The notes beneath the pieces were generated by a model. That model saw only the letters and a program-made list of their open reading frames with translations. It was not told the DNA's origin and did no database searches. Of a stretch of DNA of 64,000 bases, positions 43,047 to 51,113 are shown one piece after another; positions within the stretch are counted from its first letter, which is position 1, and every line of letters starts with the position of its first letter. The position numbers and the translations under genes were made by a program. Source of the DNA: Massilia sp. IC2-278 (GTDB taxonomy: Bacteria; Pseudomonadota; Gammaproteobacteria; Burkholderiales; Burkholderiaceae_D); contig NZ_JAJFES010000008.1 of assembly GCF_020708045.1 (NCBI RefSeq), forward strand, positions 124,001 through 188,000, read 5' to 3'.

Positions 43047-44390
43047 ATGGCGGCTATCAGCGGTGCAGGCATGCTGTCCGGGCTCCCGGTCGACGATCTG
43101 GTTTCTTCCCTGATGTCGGTCGAACGGCAGCCGCTGACGCTGCTTCAATCGAAGCAGTCCAGCTTCAATTCCAAGCTGTCGGCGTTCGGCACCTTGAAAA
43201 GCGCGGTCTCGACCTTCCAGACCGCGGTCAAGAACGTGTCGAGCGACGCGCTGTCGGCGCTGACGGCAACGTCCAGCAAGGCCGAGACGGTCGGCGTCTC
43301 GGTGTCCAAGGCCAGCAGTGCATCGGCCGGCAATTACTCCATCGAAGTGAGCAAGCTGGCGCAGAGCGACAAGCTGGTGTCAAGCGGTGTCGCCCCCGGC
43401 ACCACCTTCAGCGCCGCCGACAGTTCGATGGAGATCAGCATCGGCGGCAAGACCACCAAGCTGACGCTGACCGACACCACGCTCTCCGGCCTGTCGAGCG
43501 CCATCAACAAGGCCAACGCCGGCGTTACCGCCACCATCCTGAACGACGGCACCTCGGACCGCCTGGTCATTACCGGCAATGAAACCGGCAAGGACAACAC
43601 GGTCAGCATCGCCGCCAGCGGCAGCCTGGCGCAGTTCGCCACGAGCGGCGGCGGCATGACCAAGTCGCAGACGGCGCAGAACGCCGAGCTGACGATCGAC
43701 GGCATCGCCGTGTCGAAAGCCTCGAACACGGTCACCGATGCGATCAAGGGCGTGACCCTGAACCTGAACCAGACCAACGTCGGCAGCCCGGTGAAGATCG
43801 ACCTGGCCAAGGACACAGCGTCGGTGACGAGCAAGATCACGGCTTTCGTCGATGCCTACAACACCCTGGCGACGGCGGTGAACAAGCAGACCGCCTACAA
43901 CGCCACCACCAAGACCGCGGCCGTGCTGAACGGCGACGCCGGCGCGCGCTCGATCATGACCGGCATCCGTGCCGAGCTCGGCAAGGCCGTGGGCGGGGGC
44001 GGCGGCCTGCAGGGACTGTCCGACATCGGCATTTCCTTCCAGCGCGACGGCACCCTGAAGCTGGAAAAGCCGGAGAAGCTGAAGAGTGCGCTGGAAACCA
44101 ATTTCGCCGGTGTCTCGAACCTGTTCTCGGCCACCGACGGCGTGGCCACGCGCCTGACCAAGGTGACAGAAGACATGCTGGGATCGAAGGGCGTGTTCAA
44201 GAACCGCACCGACGGCCTGAATGCATCGATCGAGAGCATGAGCAAGAGCCAGGAGCGAATGGAGCTGCAGCTGGCCCAGACCGAAAAGCGCTACCGCGCC
44301 CAGTTCACCTCGCTCGATACGATGATGACCAATATGCAGAGCATGAGCAGCTATATGACCCAGCAGCTGGCGGCGCTGTCGTCCTGGTAA
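43047..44390 (+). CDS. fliD: FliD, filament cap protein
   Basis: The 447-aa protein has the FliD N-terminus (GAGMLSGLPVDDLVSSLMSVERQPLTLLQSKQSSFNSKLSAFGTLKSAVSTFQTAVKNV) and a C-terminal coiled coil (SQERMELQLAQTEKRYRAQFTSLDTMMTNMQSMSSYMTQQLAAL). The D2-D3 beta domains lie between. It caps the filament and inserts flagellin; FliT is its chaperone. It closes the fliC-flaG-fliD block and is followed by a strong terminator. Confidence 0.95.
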   Translation: MAAISGAGMLSGLPVDDLVSSLMSVERQPLTLLQSKQSSFNSKLSAFGTLKSAVSTFQTAVKNVSSDALSALTATSSKAETVGVSVSKASSASAGNYSIEVSKLAQSDKLVSSGVAPGTTFSAADSSMEISIGGKTTKLTLTDTTLSGLSSAINKANAGVTATILNDGTSDRLVITGNETGKDNTVSIAASGSLAQFATSGGGMTKSQTAQNAELTIDGIAVSKASNTVTDAIKGVTLNLNQTNVGSPVKIDLAKDTASVTSKITAFVDAYNTLATAVNKQTAYNATTKTAAVLNGDAGARSIMTGIRAELGKAVGGGGGLQGLSDIGISFQRDGTLKLEKPEKLKSALETNFAGVSNLFSATDGVATRLTKVTEDMLGSKGVFKNRTDGLNASIESMSKSQERMELQLAQTEKRYRAQFTSLDTMMTNMQSMSSYMTQQLAALSSW

Positions 44391-44412
44391 TGTCTGCTGC
44401 TGCATGAATAAG

Positions 44413-44440
44413 AATGCCCGCTTGAAGCGGGCATTTTTAT
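44413..44440 (+). terminator. Intrinsic terminator after fliD
   Basis: Perfect 11-bp stem AATGCCCGCTT (44413-44423), one-base loop as drawn, then AAGCGGGCATT (44425-44435), followed by TTTAT. Classical intrinsic terminator. Confidence 0.92.
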
Positions 44441-44481
44441 TTAAAGAGTTCGAGGCGTGATCTGTGAGCGATGGCGCCGAC

Positions 44482-44680
44482 CGTAGGGTGGGGGTTATAA
44501 GGCCGGGGGCCTTATAACCGAAGTGCCCACGCGGATGGCCGCGTCATGCTGGCGTTGTTTGGACCCGAAAAGAGGCGTTTCGACTGCGCTTCAGAGGCGT
44601 CTCGTTAGCGCATCGGTTTCGATCTTGCATGCGTCAACACTGCGCATCGTTCCGCGTGGGCACGGGGTGCCCACCCTACG
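44482..44680. repeat. Spaced pair of the dispersed palindrome after fliD, one copy with an altered stem
   Basis: Copy 1 (44482-44534) keeps the GTAGGGTGG foot and the GTGCCCACGCGG end, but its centre is replaced by a perfect 12-bp stem: GGTTATAAGGCC (44493-44504) and GGCCTTATAACC (44508-44519). Copy 2 (44653-44680) is typical: GTGGGCAC (44656-44663) and GTGCCCAC (44667-44674). They are 125 bp apart. With the terminator they are all that is recognisable in the 44391-44701 gap. Confidence 0.75.
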
Positions 44681-44701
44681 CCACTTCGATCACTGCGGCG
44701 C

Positions 44702-46318
44702 TTATTCCGCGACGACAACCCGGTTCTTCCCGCTCTGCTTGGCCTGGTACATCGCCTTGTCCACCCGCGCCAGCAGCGTCGCTTGGTCTTCGTTCGGCAG
44801 GCGCAGGGCCACGCCGGCCGAGAAGGTGATCAGCAGCTTCTCGTTATCGTGCAGGAAGAAGTGCTTGGTCAGCTCGCGCTGCAGGCGCACCATGGTCTGC
44901 ACCGCCGATTCCACCGTGGTCTCGGTCATCAGGATCATGAATTCCTCGCCGCCGAAACGGGCGATCACGTCGATCGAGCGCAGCGTGCCTTTCACCACCT
45001 TGGCCAGGTGGCGCAGGGCGTTGTCGCCGGCCAGGTGGCCGTAGGTGTCGTTCAGCTTCTTGAAGTTGTCGAGGTCGAGCAGGGCCACGCACAGCGGCGA
45101 GCCGCGGCGGTCGGCGCGGGCGCTTTCGCGCTCGAACACGTCGTCCAGGCCCCGCCGGTTCAGGGTGCCGGTGAGCTGGTCTTCGCGCACCAGCTCGCTC
45201 AGGTGCTGGAGCTTGGCTTCGAGTTCCTTGATGCGGCCTTCGGCTTCCTGCACTTCCTGGTGTGCGGCCAGCATGCGGTCGCGCGAGGCCAGGGCCTCGG
45301 CCTGGGCATTGCGGGTTTCGCGCAGCACTTCGTCCAGCACCTCGTTCAGCTCGCCGATGTCGCCGGCATGGCGGATCCGTTCGGAAAATCCACCCAGCTT
45401 GTCGCTGAAGTCGCCGGTCGAGGCGGCCACCGAGCCGAGGCGGTCGATGAAGGTCATCATCATGTTCTTGACGGTCGACTTCACGTCCGACAGGCCGTGT
45501 TTCAGCTGGCCCTGCTTGTAGATCACGTCCTTCAGGCTGCGCGTGGCGTCTTCCAGCGCGCGGGCGTCGATCGGGCCGGCGATCAGGTCCTGCACGGCGG
45601 CGATCTGGCCGCGCATCCAGCTGTCGTCGTCCAGCAGTTCGCTGACGTTTTCCAGCAGCAGCTTGAACAGGCGCAGCAGCAGTTCCTGCTGCTCGCCCGA
45701 ATCGCCGCTGTGCAGTTCGATCTGGAAACAGAGTTCCTTCAGGCGCGCCGCGATTTCCTGCAGCGCCGCTTCGCTGTGCGCGATCTTGACGGCCGCGCCG
45801 AGCGATTCGGCCTCGACCGCCAGCGCCGACTTGGCCGGCAGCAGCGAGGCCAGGGCAAAGGCGAGCGTGCGGCTCAGCAATTCGCGCAGCAGGATAGTGT
45901 CGCGGCTTTCCATGCCATAGGTGACGCCGGGCGGAATGCCGCGCCGCAGGTGCTTTTCGACCAGCTGCGACAGGGCGCGCGCATAAGCTTCCCAGTCGCG
46001 CCCCTTCACGGCGCGGTTCAGGCGGCGGCCGTATTCGGCCAGTTCACCCGGCGTATCGGTGATCTGGGTGGCGAACTCGGCCAGCACTTCCTCGGGCGCG
46101 GGGCCGGTCAGCGGGATAGGCTGGCGCGGCGCCTGGATCGGCGCCTGGGTTGCAGTTTGAGTTGTGACAGCAGCCGGTTTCGGCAGCCCGGCGATCTCGT
46201 TGTAGATCTCGGCGTAGGCGTCGGGCGTGGGGGCGATGCGGCGGGTGGCGAGGCGGCGGAAAGCCTCGCGGGCGATCTCGACAGGACTCTGGACAGGCGG
46301 GTTGGACGGATTGGACAT
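44702..46318 (-). CDS. Diguanylate cyclase (GGEEF) with long helical N-terminal region
   Basis: The 538-aa protein has a helical, coiled-coil-forming N-terminal region (about 1-380) with no recognised sensor domain, and a C-terminal GGDEF domain. The active motif is GGEEF (456-460) with an intact inhibitory site RSID (447-450), so feedback-controlled c-di-GMP synthesis is expected. ATG at 46318 begins MSNPSNPP; a frame four codons longer exists. It converges on fliD across a palindrome-rich gap. Some family members with this N-terminus control surface adhesion, but the cue here is unknown. Confidence 0.9.
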   Translation of the reverse strand: MSNPSNPPVQSPVEIAREAFRRLATRRIAPTPDAYAEIYNEIAGLPKPAAVTTQTATQAPIQAPRQPIPLTGPAPEEVLAEFATQITDTPGELAEYGRRLNRAVKGRDWEAYARALSQLVEKHLRRGIPPGVTYGMESRDTILLRELLSRTLAFALASLLPAKSALAVEAESLGAAVKIAHSEAALQEIAARLKELCFQIELHSGDSGEQQELLLRLFKLLLENVSELLDDDSWMRGQIAAVQDLIAGPIDARALEDATRSLKDVIYKQGQLKHGLSDVKSTVKNMMMTFIDRLGSVAASTGDFSDKLGGFSERIRHAGDIGELNEVLDEVLRETRNAQAEALASRDRMLAAHQEVQEAEGRIKELEAKLQHLSELVREDQLTGTLNRRGLDDVFERESARADRRGSPLCVALLDLDNFKKLNDTYGHLAGDNALRHLAKVVKGTLRSIDVIARFGGEEFMILMTETTVESAVQTMVRLQRELTKHFFLHDNEKLLITFSAGVALRLPNEDQATLLARVDKAMYQAKQSGKNRVVVAE

Positions 46319-46345
46319 GTTACAGCGCAAGTATTTTTAAGTTTG

Positions 46346-46382
46346 GCGTAATGATAAGCAGTTTTTCCTTACGTCATTACGC
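46346..46382. promoter_or_regulatory. Inverted repeat upstream of the diguanylate cyclase gene
   Basis: GCGTAATGA (46346-46354) and TCATTACGC (46374-46382) are perfect 9-bp inverted repeats 19 bp apart, starting 28 bp upstream of the start codon. A possible operator. The arms are AT-balanced, unlike the GTGGGCAC repeats. Confidence 0.45.
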
Positions 46383-46425
46383 AAATAGAGGGCAAAAGAC
46401 CTCTTACTTGACGCTAATGTTTCCT

Positions 46426-47073
46426 TTATTCCACAAGCTGGTTCCGGATCGCGTAGGTCGTCAGTTCGGCACTGGTTTTCAGGTTCATTTTCGATAACAG
46501 GCGCGCGCGGTATTCGCTGATCGTCTTCACCGACAGCGACAGTTCGCGCGCGATCTCGCTCACCGTCTTGCCCGAGGCAATCATGGTCAGGGTCTGGAAT
46601 TCGCGGTCCGACAGGCTGTCGTGGACCGGTGCCTCATGGTCGCTGCCGACGCTGTTCGCCAGCGCCTGGGCCAGGGCCGCGCTGACGTATTTCTGGCCGC
46701 CGGCCACCTGGCGAATCGCCTGCACCAACTCGCGCGGCGCGCTCTGCTTGGTGAGGTAGCCCGCTGCGCCCGCCTTCAGCGCGCGGATCGCATACTGGTC
46801 TTCGCGGTGCATCGACAGCATCAGCACCGCCAGTTCCGGTTTGTCGTCCTTGATCTGCTTCAGCACCTCGATGCCGTTGCGGTCGGGCAGGGAGATGTCG
46901 AGCAGCATCACGTGCGGCTTCGCGCGGCGGAACAGCTTGACGGCGTCGAGTCCGTTCTCGGCTTCGCCGGCCACGACGATGTCGCGCTGCTCGGCCAGGA
47001 TCTGCTTCAGGCCTTCGCGCACGATAGCATGGTCGTCGGCGATGAAAACACGGATAGTTGCTTTTTCGGTCAT
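46426..47073 (-). CDS. NarL/FixJ-family response regulator
   Basis: The 215-aa protein has a receiver domain (IADDHAIVREGLKQIL; phospho-acceptor Asp59 in MLLDISLPDRNG; Lys109 in GYLTK) and a C-terminal LuxR-type HTH (LSDREFQTLTMIASGKTVSEIARELSLSVKTISEYRARLLSKMNLKTSAEL). It is the cognate regulator of the histidine kinase it overlaps by 4 bp (ATGA). Target genes are unknown. Confidence 0.92.
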   Translation of the reverse strand: MTEKATIRVFIADDHAIVREGLKQILAEQRDIVVAGEAENGLDAVKLFRRAKPHVMLLDISLPDRNGIEVLKQIKDDKPELAVLMLSMHREDQYAIRALKAGAAGYLTKQSAPRELVQAIRQVAGGQKYVSAALAQALANSVGSDHEAPVHDSLSDREFQTLTMIASGKTVSEIARELSLSVKTISEYRARLLSKMNLKTSAELTTYAIRNQLVE

Positions 47074-48542
47074 TGTTGCGTGTTGCTTTCGTTTACATCT
47101 CGGGGCGGCGCCAGTGTCAGCCTGATCTTGATGGTCACCATCGTGCCACCTCCCGGCGCCGCCGACAAGCTCAGGGTGCCGCCCAGCGCCCGCGCCCGCT
47201 CGCTCATGCCGCGCAGGCCAAAGGACTGCGGCTTGAGGCGGTCGGCGGGCAGCATGCCGCGTCCGTTGTCGGCAATGACGAGCGTCAGGTGCTGGCGCTG
47301 GCGCCGCAGCGTCACCGTCACCCGGGTGGCGCCGGCGTGCTTGGCGACGTTCGTCAGTGCTTCCTGGAAGATGCGGAACAGGGCCGCCGCGTGGTCGGGG
47401 TCGAGCTCGATGTCGCGCTCGGCGCTGCGGAAGATGCAGGCGACGCCGGTCGTCTTCTCGAACTCGCGCGCCTGCCACTCGAGGGCGGCGACGATGCCCA
47501 GGTCGAGCGTGGACGGCCGCAGATCGAGCGAGATGCGGTGCACCGCCTCGATGCTGCGGTCGACCAGGCTGTCGAGGTAGGCCGCCTTTTCCTGCAGCTG
47601 CGGGTCTTGCGGCAGGCGCGCGCTCAGCATCGACAGCGCCATCTTGATGGCGGTGAGGTTGCCGCCCAGGTCGTCGTGGATTTCGCGGGCGATGCGCGCG
47701 CGTTCCTGTTCCTTCACCTGCTCGCTGTGCTCGGTCAGCTCGGCCAGGCGCGCGCGCGAACGCAGCACGTCGAGCTGCTCGTTCTTGCTCTCGGTGATGT
47801 TGGTCATGATGCCGTCCCACTGCACCGCCCCGTGCGCCGCCGGGTGCGGGGTGGCGCGCAGGTTGATCCACTTGACGTCCTTCCAGGCCTCGATCCAGAT
47901 GCGGCCTTCCCAGTTCCAGCCCGACAGGCTGATCTTGGAAACCGCCATCGTTTCCAGGTAACCCTTGCGGTCTTCCGGCAGGACCAGGCGCAGGAACAGA
48001 TCGGGATCGGCCTGCAGCGCCGCCGGCTGCACGCCGAGCAGGGCGGCGCAGCCTTCGCTCAGGTAGGGATACTCGTGGCGGCCGTCGGCGCCGAGCACGA
48101 ACTGGTAGACCAGGCCCGGCGTGTGGTCGACGATGGCGTTGTAGCGCGCCTGCGACTGGGCCAGGGCGGTGGCGGCGGCCTGCTCGGGCGAGAGGTCGTC
48201 GCCCATTGCCAGCAGCAGGTCGCGGCTGTCGCGCTGGATGCGCAGGAAAGTCAGCTTGGCCGGGTACAGGCTGCCGTCGGCGCGGCGCAAGCGCGTGCGC
48301 AGGCAGCGCTGCTCGCCGATCTCGTCGCCCAGGCCGGCCAGCAGCCCGTGCAGGGCGGTGCCGTCGAGTTCGGGCGCGACCAGGCTGACGTTGGCGCCGT
48401 GCAGGCTGGCGTTGTCGTAGCCCAGGTTCTGGCGCGCGGCGCCGTTCACGTCGACCAGGGCCAGGCTGGTGGCGTCGATCAGGAACATTTCGGAAGCGGC
48501 CGCCTGCATCGGGGCGGCCAGGGTCGGCTCGGCTGTGTTCAT
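47070..48542 (-). CDS. PAS-containing NarL-type sensor histidine kinase
   Basis: The 490-aa protein has two PAS-like domains (about 10-115 and 128-255), then a HisKA_3 dimerisation helix with phospho-acceptor His289 (QERARIAREIHDDLGGNLTAIKMALSML) and an HATPase domain (FQEALTNVAKHAGATRV, VIADNGRGM, SFGLRGMSERARALGG). No membrane helices are present, so it senses a cytosolic cue. It overlaps the upstream membrane-protein gene and the downstream regulator by 4 bp each (ATGA), so the three are translated together. Confidence 0.92.
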   Translation of the reverse strand: MNTAEPTLAAPMQAAASEMFLIDATSLALVDVNGAARQNLGYDNASLHGANVSLVAPELDGTALHGLLAGLGDEIGEQRCLRTRLRRADGSLYPAKLTFLRIQRDSRDLLLAMGDDLSPEQAAATALAQSQARYNAIVDHTPGLVYQFVLGADGRHEYPYLSEGCAALLGVQPAALQADPDLFLRLVLPEDRKGYLETMAVSKISLSGWNWEGRIWIEAWKDVKWINLRATPHPAAHGAVQWDGIMTNITESKNEQLDVLRSRARLAELTEHSEQVKEQERARIAREIHDDLGGNLTAIKMALSMLSARLPQDPQLQEKAAYLDSLVDRSIEAVHRISLDLRPSTLDLGIVAALEWQAREFEKTTGVACIFRSAERDIELDPDHAAALFRIFQEALTNVAKHAGATRVTVTLRRQRQHLTLVIADNGRGMLPADRLKPQSFGLRGMSERARALGGTLSLSAAPGGGTMVTIKIRLTLAPPRDVNESNTQQ

Positions 48543-49168
48543 GGGCGGTCGGATTCGGTGGATTGGCGGCGCCGGCGCCACAGCGACACGAAGCGGCGCA
48601 AGGCGCGGGCGCTGCGCGTGGCGTGGCGGCTGCCGAAGGGCACCGACGGACGCAGCTGGCGCTTCAAACGACGCAGGTTGCGGCGCAGGCTGCTGCGCAG
48701 GGCGGAGACGCCGCGCCGCAGTTGCACGTACGTCGGGCTGGCGCGCAGGCGGGCGATGACGTGATCTTTGAACATGATGAAGCGATTGTGCCACCGCGCA
48801 AACCAGACCAGCGCCAGCAAGGAAGGCAGCGTGAGCACGTACAGGCGCGCCACCACCACCGCGCCGCCCAGCTTGGCCGCGACGAAGGTGGCCACGCCCC
48901 ACATCGGGTGGCCATGGGCGATCGCCAGCAGGGCCAGCAGCTTGACCGGCAACAGCAGCAGGCCCGGCAGCGCGAACACCAGCAGGGCAGGATAAGGAGG
49001 CAGGCGCCGCACCATGTTTTCCATCCAGGCCAGCGGCGGCCAGCCGGCGACGCCGCTGGCGAAGCGGCTGCCGACGCGCCACAGCCATTCTTCCAGCACG
49101 AGCAGCAGCGCCGCAAGCGTCAGCAGCGGTGCGAGCAGCGGGTGGCGGGCGGATGGCGTCGGCTTCAT
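48539..49168 (-). CDS. Membrane protein co-transcribed with a two-component system
   Basis: The 209-aa protein has about three or four hydrophobic helices (LLAPLLTLAALLLVLEEWLW, YPALLVFALPGLLLLPVKLLALLAIA, MWGVATFVAAKLGGAVVVARLYVLTLPSLLALVWFA) and a strongly Arg-rich cytosolic tail (LRRGVSALRSSLRRNLRRLKRQLR). I do not recognise a function. ATG at 49168 leads directly into the first helix. The 4-bp overlap with the kinase gene suggests it is an input or accessory component of that pathway. Confidence 0.65.
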   Translation of the reverse strand: MKPTPSARHPLLAPLLTLAALLLVLEEWLWRVGSRFASGVAGWPPLAWMENMVRRLPPYPALLVFALPGLLLLPVKLLALLAIAHGHPMWGVATFVAAKLGGAVVVARLYVLTLPSLLALVWFARWHNRFIMFKDHVIARLRASPTYVQLRRGVSALRSSLRRNLRRLKRQLRPSVPFGSRHATRSARALRRFVSLWRRRRQSTESDRP

Positions 49169-49214
49169 CCTGCGATGATAAAGCAATCCGGCGGCGCTTC
49201 CGGCCCCATATCCT

Positions 49215-49220
49215 TATAAT
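49215..49220 (+). promoter_or_regulatory. Perfect TATAAT six bases before the greB start codon
   Basis: TATAAT at 49215-49220, ATG at 49227. Normal initiation six to eight bases after a -10 box would start the mRNA at or next to the ATG, and no ribosome site is visible. No good -35 element is seen, however. Confidence 0.4.
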
Positions 49221-49226
49221 AAGCTT

Positions 49227-49793
49227 ATGAATAAGGCATTCGTAAAAGAGAGCGACAACGACGACGATGACGACGCCGTCGCGCTGGCGCAGGCGATTCC
49301 GCCTGGCGCCAAGAACTACATCACGCCCGCCGGCTACAAGGCCATCAAGGACGAGCTGCTGCAGCTGATCGACGTCGACCGGCCGGAAGTGGTGCGCGTG
49401 GTGCACTGGGCCGCCTCGAACGGCGACCGCTCGGAAAACGGCGACTACATCTACGGCAAGCGCCGCCTGCGCGAAATCGACCGCCGCATCCGCTTCCTCA
49501 CCAAGCGCATGGACTCGGCCTTCGTGGTCGATCCGAGTGTCCATTATGGAAACGATCAAGTGTTTTTTGGCGCGACTGTTTCCTATTCGAATACAGCGGG
49601 CGAAGAGCATACGGTGACCATCGTCGGCGTCGACGAGCTCGATCCGCTGCGCGGGCGCATCAGCTGGGTGTCGCCGGTGGCGCGTGCGCTGACCAAGGCG
49701 CGCGAGGGCGATATCGTCACACTGCAAACGCCGCAGGGCGTGGAGGAACTGGAAATCCTCAGCGTCGAGTATCCGGAGCCGATCGCGGACTGA
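49227..49793 (+). CDS. greB: GreB transcript-cleavage elongation factor
   Basis: The 188-aa protein has an acidic N-terminal extension (Asp-rich, about 8-16) before the Gre coiled coil (YITPAGYKAIKDELLQLIDVDRPEVVRVVHWAASNGDRSENGDYIYGKRRLREIDRRIRFLTKRM). A C-terminal FKBP-like domain (VSPVARALTKAREGDIVTLQTPQGVEELEILSVEY) follows. NGDYIYGKRRLREIDRRI separates it from GreA. It rescues backtracked RNA polymerase. Divergent from the membrane-kinase-regulator operon. Confidence 0.93.
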   Translation: MNKAFVKESDNDDDDDAVALAQAIPPGAKNYITPAGYKAIKDELLQLIDVDRPEVVRVVHWAASNGDRSENGDYIYGKRRLREIDRRIRFLTKRMDSAFVVDPSVHYGNDQVFFGATVSYSNTAGEEHTVTIVGVDELDPLRGRISWVSPVARALTKAREGDIVTLQTPQGVEELEILSVEYPEPIAD

Positions 49794-49831
49794 TCCACGC
49801 TTCAATCCGGCATGGCTGGTAAGATGGGGCC

Positions 49832-50428
49832 ATGAACCGACCTCACGACCCCGCACGCGAGTCCGACGTCCTGGCCGCGCTGCGGCAAGGGACAAACGAC
49901 CGCCACGAACGCCTCGACAGTGGCTTGCCCCTGTCGAAACCCGACGCCACCCTGGCCGACTATGCTTATCACCTGCAACTGCTGCGCGCCTGGCTGGCGC
50001 CGATGCAGGCGTGGCTGGCCGGTTTCCACGACGGCCCGCAAGGAGCGGGCGGCTTGCCGGCAGTGCCGCATCTGTCCCTGATCGAAGCCGACCTGGCCGA
50101 GCCGTCGCTGGCCGGACTCAAAGCGCCCGACTTCGCACCGTCGGCTGCCTGGCCAGCCGACGCCAGCGCCGCTTACCGCTGGGGCGTGGCGTATGTCGTC
50201 GAAGGCTCGCAGCTGGGCGGCGCCGTGCTGTACAAACGCCTGGCCGATCAGCTCGCGCCGCACCCGCTGCGCTACCTGCGCGGTTCCGGCGAAGAAGGCC
50301 CCGGCCCGCGCTGGCGCGCCTTCATGCTGGCGCTGCGCGCCGAAGTGCGCACCCAAGAGGAAGTCGCCGACGCCTGCGCGGGCGCCTGCGACGCCTTCGA
50401 CCGTATCCTGGCGCTGGCCGGGGTCTGA
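49832..50428 (+). CDS. Biliverdin-forming heme oxygenase (BphO-like)
   Basis: The 198-aa helical protein matches bacterial heme oxygenases. A heme-ligand-type His lies near the N-terminus (TNDRHERLDSGLPL, His25), and the distal helix reads WGVAYVVEGSQLGGAVLYKRLA. It would open heme to biliverdin, CO and iron, supplying a phytochrome chromophore or iron. No bacteriophytochrome gene is next to it in this window, so the partner must be elsewhere. It lies 38 bp downstream of greB. Confidence 0.85.
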   Translation: MNRPHDPARESDVLAALRQGTNDRHERLDSGLPLSKPDATLADYAYHLQLLRAWLAPMQAWLAGFHDGPQGAGGLPAVPHLSLIEADLAEPSLAGLKAPDFAPSAAWPADASAAYRWGVAYVVEGSQLGGAVLYKRLADQLAPHPLRYLRGSGEEGPGPRWRAFMLALRAEVRTQEEVADACAGACDAFDRILALAGV

Positions 50429-50439
50429 CAGTTACGAAG

Positions 50440-50895
50440 ATGGCAGGCGCACGCTTCCTCTGGATGGCCCTGCTGTTCCCATTCAGTGGCAAGGCCTGGG
50501 CGCTGTGCGAGGGCGGCCATCCGAACTTGCCGCTGGTCCAGGAAATGCGCGAGGCGCGCTTCGTCGTGATCGCGCAGCCGCAGACGTTTACGCGTGTGCA
50601 GGACCTGGCCGAGGACCCAGAAGGCTACACCGCCACCCGCGTGCGTTTGAAGGTCGATGAAGTCCTGTACGGGAAGACGCCGGCCGAAGTGAAGGGCGGC
50701 TTGCTCGACATCGTCGAACCCAACACATCGGCGCGCTTCGGCCTGGATGAGCGCGACGCCGGCAAACCCTATCTGCTGTTCGTCTACGCCGGCGAAGACG
50801 GTCATTGGGTGAACGCCTGCGGCCACTCCGGCGAACTGGCGAGCAGCCGTGCCACCCTGCGTCAAGTGCGCGGCATTGCTGCCGACAGGCGTTGA
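50440..50895 (+). CDS. Small secreted protein, possible NTR/TIMP-like fold
   Basis: The 151-aa protein has a signal peptide (cleavage after WA). Its pattern recalls the tissue-inhibitor/netrin-like bacterial family: Cys after the signal, EARFVVIAQPQTF, VRLKVDEVLYGKTPAEVKGG, GKPYLLFVYAGEDGHWVNACGHSGEL. These usually act outside the cytoplasm, with disulfide-linked Cys pairs; here Cys in ALCEGG and in NACGHS could bond. The function is unknown. It begins 12 bp after the heme oxygenase gene, so the two are likely co-transcribed. Confidence 0.6.
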   Translation: MAGARFLWMALLFPFSGKAWALCEGGHPNLPLVQEMREARFVVIAQPQTFTRVQDLAEDPEGYTATRVRLKVDEVLYGKTPAEVKGGLLDIVEPNTSARFGLDERDAGKPYLLFVYAGEDGHWVNACGHSGELASSRATLRQVRGIAADRR

Positions 50896-50897
50896 TG

Positions 50898-50939
50898 CGT
50901 AGGGTGGTCAGCTCTACCCGGCGGCTTGCGGCCACGCGG
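50898..50939. repeat. Degenerate copy of the dispersed palindrome
   Basis: The GTAGGGTGG foot (50899-50907) and a CCACGCGG end (50932-50939) are kept, but the middle has no matching arms. A further decayed relic (CCACCCTTCGC) follows near 50964. Nothing else is recognised in the 50896-51113 gap. Confidence 0.45.
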
Positions 50940-51113
50940 CTGTTGCGCCGCCCACGCGTTCAACCACCCTTCGCTCAGCCGCGCATCTGCTCCGGCGTGC
51001 GTTGACCGCGTGGACGGCGGACACGACACAGGTGACGCAGACGGCGGCGCGACTTGGAAAACTAACTGGACGATGCGTTCCGTTCCGGCTGCACAGGCAT
51101 GGGGCCGGCACGG

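Noticed and set aside
46346..46382. Inverted repeat as a member of the dispersed palindrome family
   Set aside because: Arm sequence, spacing and absence of GTAGG feet differ; treated as a separate site.
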